Below, in pieces: positions 1 through 5,930 of a stretch of DNA of 6,130 nt. Every line of letters starts with the position of its first letter. Positions within the stretch are counted from its first letter, which is position 1. Under the pieces are notes generated by a model. That model did no database searches and was not told where the DNA came from. It worked only from the letters and a program-made list of their open reading frames with translations. The translations under genes were made by a program, and so were the position numbers. Source of the DNA: Sulfurovum sp. (GTDB taxonomy: Bacteria > Campylobacterota > Campylobacteria > Campylobacterales > Sulfurovaceae); the NCBI GenBank assembly GCA_021159425.1, contig JAGGRU010000008.1, positions 1 to 6,130 on the forward strand. Reading direction: 5' to 3'.

Positions 1-51
1 CCTTATATATTCCCTTTATTTACATCGTGTGGTAATTACTAATCATAAATT

Positions 52-60
52 TGTTACAAT
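52..60 (+). promoter_or_regulatory. Possible extended -10 promoter for the small gene and helicase
   Basis: TGTTACAAT fits the extended -10 pattern TGnTATAAT with one mismatch in the hexamer (TACAAT, 55-60). It would place the transcript start near 67 and leave a leader of about 30 nt before the ATG at 99. No good -35 hexamer lies 16-18 nt upstream, which fits the weak -35 dependence known for Campylobacterota sigma-70 promoters. The region is very AT-rich, so a chance match is possible. The rest of 1-98 shows no other gene or structured element. Confidence 0.4.
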
Positions 61-98
61 CAATTTCTTAAATTCAATATTAATATATTAGGATCATT

Positions 99-437
99 AT
101 GCACCTTGATTTAACACCGGAAGCACTTTTAACACAGCTTGGTTACGCAAAAAGCGAACAAACGCTTAAACAGATCAATAACATTATTTCAAATACGGAT
201 GGGTTTGATAAATTTTCACAACATATTCCTTCATTTAATGATGCATTGGCTGTAGAAAAAGGCTTTATTGCTATGTCTAACTCTGAAGATCATTTGAAAA
301 TAAAATGTCATCAAGACATCAATGCCGATAATCTTTCAGCCTTTACAGAATTGGTTAAGCACTGGGCAGACAAGTACAAACTTGAACTTAGAAAAGTGGA
401 TAAAAAAAATACTTATTATATCATCGGTCACAAATAG
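99..437 (+). CDS. Hypothetical protein, 112 aa, upstream of and coupled to the helicase
   Basis: I do not recognise the family. The ATG at 99 has an AGGA Shine-Dalgarno at 90-93 with 5-nt spacing and follows a plausible promoter. The protein is soluble, with no signal peptide or membrane segment. It appears alpha/beta: helical residues from about 6 to 33, a middle part with a likely strand around FIAMSN and LKIKCH (about 56-70), a helix around residues 78-95 (AFTELVKHWADKY), and a closing strand pair (LELRKV, TYYIIG). No cysteine or histidine cluster suggests metal binding. An A8 run at 402-409 lies near the 3' end. The TAG stop (435-437) is followed at once, in the same frame, by the TTG start of the helicase, so the gene probably sits in an operon with it and may help set helicase synthesis. 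A role as a helicase accessory factor is inference from position only. Coding status is well supported by the RBS and its fit to the next gene. Confidence 0.8.
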   Translation: MHLDLTPEALLTQLGYAKSEQTLKQINNIISNTDGFDKFSQHIPSFNDALAVEKGFIAMSNSEDHLKIKCHQDINADNLSAFTELVKHWADKYKLELRKVDKKNTYYIIGHK

Positions 438-2519
438 TTGCCACTCAGCTCGCTCAACGAAGATCAGCTAAGTGCTGCTACCGCACCATTAGGTCACAAT
501 CTCATCATCGCTTCTGCAGGGACAGGTAAAACTTCTACAATTGTAGGACGGATTGCCCATCTTTTACAAAGCGGTGTAGAGCCTTCAAGCATCTTACTTC
601 TCACTTTCACGAACAAAGCAGCAGGAGAGATGATAGCCCGTCTTGAACGCTACTTCCCCAAGAGAGTAGTATCAAAGATAGAGGCTGGTACTTTTCATGC
701 AGTATCTTACCGTTGGCTGAAAGAGCTACATCCAAATCTTGCTCTCAAACAGCCCTCAGAGTTAAAAACACTTTTTAGAAGTATTTACGAAAAAAGAAAC
801 TTTGAACGTATGAACCTTCCTCTTGCCCCATTTTCGGCAACCTACCTCTATGAGATGTACTCTTTGTATCAAAATGCCTCTTTAGAGACTTTTGATGTAT
901 GGTTTTTGGAGAAATATCCGGACCATGAAGTGATCATGGATGCATATCTGGACATTGCTGAAGAGTTTGAACGTGAAAAAATAGAGTATGGCTTTGCCTC
1001 TTTTAACGACCTTTTATTGCGTATTAAAAGCCATTTGGAAGACCATAGCATACCTTTTCAGGAAGTACTTGTAGATGAATATCAAGATACAAATACACTG
1101 CAAGGTGCGTTAATAGATGCACTTAAACCACGTTCCCTCTTTTGTGTGGGTGACTACGATCAGAGTATTTATGCTTTTAACGGCGCAAATATTGAGAATA
1201 TAGCCACCTACTCAAAACGTTACCCGGACGCACAGATTTTCACACTTAAAATTAATTACCGTTCAACAGCACCCATACTTTCTTTAGCGAACAGAGTCAT
1301 AGAAATAAATGAGCGTATTTACCCTAAAAAACTGGAAGTGGGTCGTCATGGTAAGACACATCCTCCTAAACTTCTTATGTATAATGATCTTTTTGAACAG
1401 TATAAGTCCATTGCAGACAGTATTAAGCATACCCATGTCCCCAATGATCAGATAGCCGTCATTTTTAGAAATAACTCTTCTGCTGACGGTATAGAAGCCT
1501 GTTTACGTGAAGTAGGGATCCCTTGTAAAAGAAAAGGCGGTACAAGCTTTTTTGATGCAAAAGAGATCAAATTCCTGCTTGATATGCTCTCTTTGATGGT
1601 AAATCCAAAAGATATGATGGCATTCATTCATGTGTTTGAATATGCTTCGGGTGTAGGCTCTGCACTCTCTAAAGAGTTTTTTCAGTGTTTCCTGCATTTT
1701 GGAAATGGATCTTTCATGCAAGGGGTACTCTATCCACAGGTACATGACCTTCCAAAACTCAACCCCAATAAAAATGTACAGCTGGGACTCTTTGATGATG
1801 ACCATGAAATAGGTTCTGCTGCAAGGTTTAAACATTTGAACCTGCACCAGGATATTTATGCTCATCCTCTTTTGAAACATCCGAAGATCATACAAGATGG
1901 TGTGAAGTTCTTTAAAGACTTTCATGTGGTGATGACTGCTGTCAAAGGTGAGCAAAATCCTGCACATATACTTAGAACCATTATTTCTTCTGATCTATAC
2001 AAGGGCATCATTGATATGCTTTCAACACAAAGAGGACGTTTAAAATCCGGAGAATTGGATGAAGAGAAGAAGAAGCAGGCAAAAGAACGCATAGAGAGAA
2101 AAGCCAGACTGCTTTTAGACCTTTCAAAACCCTATAAAGAATTAAGACGTTTTGTCAATGCTATGGTACTGGGTGGAGGAGAACTGAGTGAAGGTGAGGG
2201 GGTTAACCTGCTTACGGTTCATGCAAGTAAAGGCTTGGAATTTCCGGAAGTTTTTGTTGTTGACCTTGTAGACGGAAGGTTCCCAAACAGAAAGATGATG
2301 AGCAGCATAGAAGAAGAGCGCAGGCTCTTTTATGTGGCTGTTACACGTGCCATGGATAAACTCTACCTCTCATTGGCAAAATATGACAGAGTGAAAAAGA
2401 TAGATTATAAACCTTCACAGTTCCTGCATGAAGCAGGGCTCATTAAAACTGAATTTATAGAGCCTGAGCCAAAAGAGAAGAAGAAAAAAAAGAAAACAGA
2501 GACGAATGAAGGTATTTAA
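438..2519 (+). CDS. UvrD/Rep/PcrA-family superfamily 1A DNA helicase
   Basis: ATP-driven 3'-5' DNA unwinding enzyme of the UvrD/Rep/PcrA group, cytoplasmic, normally acting in repair and at stalled forks. All SF1A motifs are visible: Q motif LNEDQ (6-10); Walker A AxxGxGKT (25-32); Ia TFTNKAA (56-62); Ib GTFHA (84-88); Walker B DEYQD (213-217); III GDYDQSIY (238-245); IV NYRS (273-276); FFDAKEIK (371-378); GVG (405-407); V VHASKGLEF (594-602); VI RRLFYVAVTRA (628-638). At 693 aa it has the usual size for the family, so it is full length. The start must be the TTG at 438: the preceding in-frame codon is the stop of the upstream gene, and the next Met (65) lies past Walker A. No Shine-Dalgarno is visible, which suggests coupling. 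Odd points are an internal QLGLF (448-452) and a C-terminal run of six lysines (681-686) encoded by an A8 tract. I cannot say which paralogue (UvrD, Rep or PcrA) it is. Confidence 0.95.
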   Translation: MPLSSLNEDQLSAATAPLGHNLIIASAGTGKTSTIVGRIAHLLQSGVEPSSILLLTFTNKAAGEMIARLERYFPKRVVSKIEAGTFHAVSYRWLKELHPNLALKQPSELKTLFRSIYEKRNFERMNLPLAPFSATYLYEMYSLYQNASLETFDVWFLEKYPDHEVIMDAYLDIAEEFEREKIEYGFASFNDLLLRIKSHLEDHSIPFQEVLVDEYQDTNTLQGALIDALKPRSLFCVGDYDQSIYAFNGANIENIATYSKRYPDAQIFTLKINYRSTAPILSLANRVIEINERIYPKKLEVGRHGKTHPPKLLMYNDLFEQYKSIADSIKHTHVPNDQIAVIFRNNSSADGIEACLREVGIPCKRKGGTSFFDAKEIKFLLDMLSLMVNPKDMMAFIHVFEYASGVGSALSKEFFQCFLHFGNGSFMQGVLYPQVHDLPKLNPNKNVQLGLFDDDHEIGSAARFKHLNLHQDIYAHPLLKHPKIIQDGVKFFKDFHVVMTAVKGEQNPAHILRTIISSDLYKGIIDMLSTQRGRLKSGELDEEKKKQAKERIERKARLLLDLSKPYKELRRFVNAMVLGGGELSEGEGVNLLTVHASKGLEFPEVFVVDLVDGRFPNRKMMSSIEEERRLFYVAVTRAMDKLYLSLAKYDRVKKIDYKPSQFLHEAGLIKTEFIEPEPKEKKKKKKTETNEGI

Positions 2520-3262
2520 TTTCCCATCCTCTTATCACGTATACTCATCTGTTTACTTACATCATCAAAAGCCATATCAAAAAGATCTATCTCTTTAATA
2601 AGGTTGCTTAACTTCTTATATCCGTAGTTGACCGGTGAAAATGAAGTAGAGTTGTTGATGTAAGTACCGATATCTGCCAAATTTGCCCAGCCATATTCAT
2701 CCATTGTATGATCTACAGCATTTCTAAGTACATTGACCAGCCAAGTATCTTGTCTCATCTCTTTGACACTTTTACGTACAGGTGCTTCACGAATATTTCC
2801 TTCATCCGTGTCTTTATTGGCCGTTCTCATCAGTTTTTCAGTAAAGATAAATTGTGAACAGGCAGCCATAAAAGGTTTAGGTGTCTTCTTTTCACCAAAA
2901 CCAAAGACTTTAATACCTTCAGCCTGCACACGCATCACCACAGGAGTAAAGTCAGAGTCAGAGGTCGCAAAGGCAAAGGCATCTATGTCTTTCGTATGCA
3001 AGAGGTCAATGGCCTCAATGGTCATGAGTATGTCTGTGGCATTTTTGTTACGGGAGTAGTCAAATTGCTGGATGGGTTTAATGGCAAACTCCAAGAGTTT
3101 ATCTTCCCAGTTCTTTAAATTGTCTTTGGTCCAGTTCCCATAGGCTTGTCTTATGTTGACAACTCCATACTTACTCAGTTCATTAATAATGCCTTCTATC
3201 GCTCTGTATGATATGTTATCACAGTCTATAAATAGGGCTATGCGGTCTTCTTTTTTAGTCAT
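2516..3262 (-). CDS. NYN (LabA/PIN-like) domain protein with C-terminal OST-HTH/LOTUS domain
   Basis: 248 aa, soluble. Residues about 6-145 form a NYN domain of the LabA/DUF88 type, a PIN-like metal-dependent nuclease fold. The acidic pocket is visible as LFIDCDN (10-16, D13/D15), ATDI (75-78, D77) and TSDSDF (100-105, D102/D104), followed by the glycine-rich GIKVFGFG strand (116-123). After a charged linker (about 148-170), residues 172-235 match the OST-HTH/LOTUS winged helix, with GWANLADIG (191-199) and YGYKKLSNLI (213-222); related domains bind RNA. The likely role is RNA cleavage or processing, but no substrate can be read from the sequence. The ATG at 3262 has an AAGGA site at 3270-3274 with 7-nt spacing and overlaps the 3' end of the DUF502 gene by 8 nt, so it is the last gene of the nadE operon. 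Its stop overlaps the helicase stop on the other strand. Domain assignment is confident; nuclease activity is inferred. Confidence 0.9.
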   Translation of the reverse strand: MTKKEDRIALFIDCDNISYRAIEGIINELSKYGVVNIRQAYGNWTKDNLKNWEDKLLEFAIKPIQQFDYSRNKNATDILMTIEAIDLLHTKDIDAFAFATSDSDFTPVVMRVQAEGIKVFGFGEKKTPKPFMAACSQFIFTEKLMRTANKDTDEGNIREAPVRKSVKEMRQDTWLVNVLRNAVDHTMDEYGWANLADIGTYINNSTSFSPVNYGYKKLSNLIKEIDLFDMAFDDVSKQMSIRDKRMGN

Positions 3263-3926
3263 TCTTTAATCCTTTATTTATTTCCAGCCAATCACTAAGC
3301 TTAACAAGTTCATCCAGATTTTTTGGTTCTGTATCTATTATGTCTGAAAAGCTTTTCACTCCCATAGAGAGTAAATACTGTAAGTTATCATCAAAACTTG
3401 CATTTTCTATGACCAGTATCTTATCTTTATGTACTTCAAACATAAAACCACCATTTGGTATGGGGGACATGGAGAGCGTAACAGTATAATGATCTTTAAT
3501 GATACTCTCTTTTTGTGAATACATCAAACCTATGTTGTATCCTTCTTTAGCAAAACCTTTTATGGCTACGACCAGTACTTGATTTTGCCCTTTTTTGGAA
3601 GAATTGAAAATTCCTACAAGACCTTTAATAGTGTTATATCCAGGAATTTTACAAAATATGTATTCAAATACATTCGCAAGTCTTGTTTTTACAAGCCAAC
3701 CCAGTAGATAAAGTATCATTAAGAAAGTAAATATGGCAAGCGTTTCCCATAAAAAAACATGACTCTCCGGAGTAAAACCAATGATCCTAAATGCCTTTTC
3801 TACAAGTAAGTCAATTTTGCCATAAAGCCAAGAGATGATGATCATAATAGCAACAATAGGAAGAAGCCAGAACAGTCCTTGCAGCATAATAGAGATAAAG
3901 TGTTTTATGGCTTTACTATTTTTCAT
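3255..3926 (-). CDS. DUF502 (COV-like) family integral membrane protein
   Basis: 223 aa from the chosen start. Two membrane segments are clear, at about residues 11-34 (GLFWLLPIVAIMIIISWLYG, with the early proline typical of DUF502) and 59-79 (LWETLAIF to LGWLV). After TM2 comes EYIFCKIPGYNTIKGLV (88-104), matching the family's conserved IPxxxxIYxxVK-like block. A soluble C-terminal part then holds VVAIKGF, the MSPIPNGGF turn equivalent to the family's PxxPxPxxG, and LLSMGVKSF. DUF502 occurs widely in bacteria, with plant COV1-like relatives, and its molecular role is not established. I chose the ATG at 3926 because GGAGGAG (3935-3941) lies 8 nt upstream and the codon overlaps the nadE stop as ATGA. 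A longer frame to 3947 would start inside nadE without a comparable site. The 3' end overlaps the NYN gene start by 8 nt. The family call is by pattern memory, without a profile search. Confidence 0.85.
   Translation of the reverse strand: MKNSKAIKHFISIMLQGLFWLLPIVAIMIIISWLYGKIDLLVEKAFRIIGFTPESHVFLWETLAIFTFLMILYLLGWLVKTRLANVFEYIFCKIPGYNTIKGLVGIFNSSKKGQNQVLVVAIKGFAKEGYNIGLMYSQKESIIKDHYTVTLSMSPIPNGGFMFEVHKDKILVIENASFDDNLQYLLSMGVKSFSDIIDTEPKNLDELVKLSDWLEINKGLKND
3270..3274 (-). promoter_or_regulatory. Ribosome binding site of the NYN gene
   Basis: AAGGA on the - strand lies 7 nt before the ATG at 3262, inside the coding end of the DUF502 gene. It allows independent initiation as well as coupling through the 8-nt overlap. 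Confidence 0.7.
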
Positions 3927-5821
3927 GTATTGAACTCCTCCAACCAAACCTCAACATCTGCATCAGAAGGCATTTTCCAATCTGCTCTCGGACTCAAAGA
4001 AATAGTACCGACTTTTGGTCCGTCAGGCATACAGGAACGTTTGAACTGTTGAGTGAAGAAACGCCTCAAAAACAGCTTTAACCACTTTGTTATTGTTTCT
4101 TCATCGTATTTAGTATCAAACGCTATACCCGCAAGGAATCGTATTTTACTTGGCTTTGCCCCGTACTTGATGAAGTGGTACAAAAAGAAGTCATGCAGCT
4201 CATAGGGACCAATGATTTCTTCTGTCTCCTGAACGATCTCATCTTCTTTATGTGGAAGGAGCTCAGGACTGATCGGTGTGTCTAAAATATCATCAATGAT
4301 GTCTGCCAAGTCTCTATTGATCTTAAAATATTCAATGACATATTTGATGAGTGTTTTTGGTATACCTGAGTTTAAAGCATACATACTCATATGGTCACCA
4401 TTGTAGGTACTCCAACCAAGTGCTATTTCACTTAGATCACCTGTGCCGATGACAAGTCCGCCTTCTTTGTTCGCCATATTCATTAAAATGGAAGTTCTAG
4501 CTCTTGCCTGAACATTTTCATAAGTAACACTATGCTCATCTCTATCATGCTCAATGGCTTCAAATTCTTTGAGAGAAATATCTGTAATATCTACGGTTTT
4601 AAGCGTAACACCCAAGGCTTCACAAAGTTTTACTGCATTGCTCTTTGTACGGGTAGTTGTTCCAAATCCCGGCATTGTAACAGCAATAATGTTTTTTACA
4701 TCCCAATGCATGATCTCAAAGGCTCTGTGTGTAGAGAGTAGGGCAAGAGTAGAGTCAAGCCCTCCGGAGATGCCTATGATTGCTTTTTGGATGTGTGCAT
4801 GGCTCATACGCTTGATGAGTCCGTGGGCTTGTATCTGGACTATCTCATCACATCTGTGTTTTTTATCTGCATAACGTGAAGGAACAAAGGGCATAGGGTT
4901 GATGTTCCGTTCGAGTCTGCTGATATTCGGTAAGTTTCCTACTTTGATGATACGTGTCTTTTTACGTCGTCCATCACCGTAACTTGATTCGTTGAGACGG
5001 AGCCATCTAAGACGTTCCAAATCAACATCCGCAGTAATAAGAGAGCTTTCCAGATTAAAGCGTTCATTTTGAACCAGGGTAGAGCCATATTCAGAAATGA
5101 TCGCATGTCCGCCAAAGACTGTATCAGTAGTAGATTCACCTACACCTGCAGAAGAATACACATACGCAGCCATACATCTGGCACTCTGTGTTCGTACCAA
5201 CTCTTCACGATACTCATGTTTTCCTATGAGTTCATTGCTGGCACTCAGGTTGAAGAGCAGGTTGGCACCATTGCTTGCCATATGGTTACTGGGAGGTGTC
5301 ACAGCCCAAAGGTCTTCACAGATCTCAATACCAAAAGTCATATCTGCCTTATCTGTAAAAAGCAGATCAACCCCAAAAGGCACTTCTTCTCCCAGCAGTT
5401 CAGTAGATGTTCGTACAATGTCTCTACCACTTACAAACTGACGTTTCTCATAGAACTCTTTTTTATTCGGAAGGTAGCTTTTAGGCACGATCCCCAGTAT
5501 CTTTCCACTCTGCAGCACTACAGCACAATTATAGAGCCTATCAGCATCAAGCACTGCTATACCGACAATAGCAATCGTATTGATACTTTCTATATTTTTT
5601 AATATATATTGAAGAGATTCGTTTTGTGCTGCGATAAGAGTTTGATTAAGCAAAAGGTCACTGGCAGTGTATCCTGTAAGACAAAGCTCTGGAAATACAA
5701 TGACAGAAACCTCTTTTGAATGTGCTTCTTTTATAAGCTTTAGAATCTCTTCCGCATTTTTACGTGGGTTTGCTACAGTAGTTTTATTTACCGCCGCAGC
5801 AACTCTATAATATCCAAACAT
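3923..5821 (-). CDS. nadE: Glutamine-dependent NAD+ synthetase
   Basis: Final step of NAD+ biosynthesis: ATP-dependent amidation of nicotinic acid adenine dinucleotide with ammonia from glutamine, in the cytoplasm. The 632-aa protein has the two expected domains. The N-terminal nitrilase-like glutaminase carries the Glu-Lys-Cys triad: FPELCLTGY (E45), PKSYLPN (K114) and EICEDLW (C168), spaced as in the Mycobacterium tuberculosis enzyme. The C-terminal synthetase has the ATP-PPi loop SGGLDS (352-357), then GTGDLSEIALGW and GDHMSMY, and ends with the block around PDGPKVG and SPRADWKMPSD typical of this long class. Length is slightly below the roughly 680 aa of the mycobacterial form. I start at the ATG at 5821, with AGGAG at 5828-5832 and 6-nt spacing; the adjacent TTG at 5824 would be too close to that site. 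It is the first gene of a coupled operon, its TGA overlapping the next ATG (ATGA). All key residues are present, so it should be active. Confidence 0.97.
   Translation of the reverse strand: MFGYYRVAAAVNKTTVANPRKNAEEILKLIKEAHSKEVSVIVFPELCLTGYTASDLLLNQTLIAAQNESLQYILKNIESINTIAIVGIAVLDADRLYNCAVVLQSGKILGIVPKSYLPNKKEFYEKRQFVSGRDIVRTSTELLGEEVPFGVDLLFTDKADMTFGIEICEDLWAVTPPSNHMASNGANLLFNLSASNELIGKHEYREELVRTQSARCMAAYVYSSAGVGESTTDTVFGGHAIISEYGSTLVQNERFNLESSLITADVDLERLRWLRLNESSYGDGRRKKTRIIKVGNLPNISRLERNINPMPFVPSRYADKKHRCDEIVQIQAHGLIKRMSHAHIQKAIIGISGGLDSTLALLSTHRAFEIMHWDVKNIIAVTMPGFGTTTRTKSNAVKLCEALGVTLKTVDITDISLKEFEAIEHDRDEHSVTYENVQARARTSILMNMANKEGGLVIGTGDLSEIALGWSTYNGDHMSMYALNSGIPKTLIKYVIEYFKINRDLADIIDDILDTPISPELLPHKEDEIVQETEEIIGPYELHDFFLYHFIKYGAKPSKIRFLAGIAFDTKYDEETITKWLKLFLRRFFTQQFKRSCMPDGPKVGTISLSPRADWKMPSDADVEVWLEEFNT
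3935..3941 (-). promoter_or_regulatory. Ribosome binding site deciding the DUF502 start
   Basis: GGAGGAG on the - strand, within the last codons of nadE, lies 8 nt before the ATG at 3926. It is the strongest Shine-Dalgarno in the window and, with the ATGA overlap, fixes the start of the DUF502 gene seven codons inside the longest open frame. Confidence 0.85.
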
Positions 5822-5827
5822 CAAACT

Positions 5828-5832
5828 CTCCT
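5828..5832 (-). promoter_or_regulatory. Ribosome binding site deciding the nadE start
   Basis: On the - strand AGGAG lies 6 nt before the ATG ending at 5821, ideal spacing, and only 3 nt before the TTG at 5824. This favours the ATG, giving a protein that begins MFGYYRVAAAV. Confidence 0.8.
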
Positions 5833-5860
5833 ATTAAATAACACTAGAAAAAGAGAAGGC

Positions 5861-5866
5861 TTTATA
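5861..5866 (-). promoter_or_regulatory. Weak candidate -10 box for the nadE operon
   Basis: TATAAA on the - strand would start a transcript near 5853, giving a leader of about 30 nt to the nadE ATG. No convincing -35 is present; the position about 17-18 nt upstream falls at the edge of the palindromic repeat. The operon could equally be read from the cyclophilin gene promoter outside the window. Confidence 0.3.
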
Positions 5867-5885
5867 TTTGCAATCAAATTTTCAT

Positions 5886-5922
5886 ATGCATTCCCATCGG
5901 GGACGATGGGAACGAGGGACGA
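5886..5922. repeat. Palindromic interspersed repeat candidate with a perfect 9-bp stem
   Basis: The arms TTCCCATCG (5891-5899) and CGATGGGAA (5904-5912) are exact reverse complements around a 4-nt loop GGGA. The flanks ATGCA on one side and CGAG on the other resemble, on the - strand, a dispersed palindrome pattern CTCGTTCCCA...TGGGAATGCAT that I recall from many proteobacterial genomes, in which the outer arms are conserved and the centre varies. GGGACGA occurs twice (5900-5906 and 5916-5922). The element sits 8 nt downstream of the cyclophilin stop and about 65 nt before nadE. It lacks a following T-tract on either strand, so it is not a classic terminator, though it could stabilise the 3' end of the cyclophilin mRNA. 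Copy number elsewhere in the genome is unknown. Confidence 0.65.
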
Positions 5923-5930
5923 AAAGAAAC

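Noticed and set aside
71..90. AT-rich repeats (AATATTAATATATT) as an operator or hairpin
   Set aside because: The imperfect AT palindrome is expected by chance in such an AT-rich leader and lacks a defined symmetric core.
1503..1967. 154-codon open frame on the - strand inside the helicase gene
   Set aside because: It lies wholly antisense to conserved helicase coding sequence, has no good RBS, and its translation shows no domain-like pattern.
2733..3059. 108-codon open frame on the + strand opposite the NYN gene
   Set aside because: It is the antisense of the conserved NYN motifs, with no RBS and no recognisable features.
3927..3947. Longer start for the DUF502 protein (seven extra residues, MVGGVQY)
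   Set aside because: The downstream ATG has the strong GGAGGAG site and the ATGA overlap; the extra residues overlap the nadE end and the RBS itself.
5069..5602. 177-codon open frame on the + strand opposite nadE
   Set aside because: Antisense to the conserved glutaminase domain; the translation is low-complexity-like and rich in Cys, Ser and Ile, as expected of a shadow frame.
5891..5912. Palindrome as an intrinsic terminator of the cyclophilin gene
   Set aside because: The stem is strong, but no run of T follows it on the - strand (next bases are TGCATATGAAAA) or on the + strand, so Rho-independent termination is unlikely.
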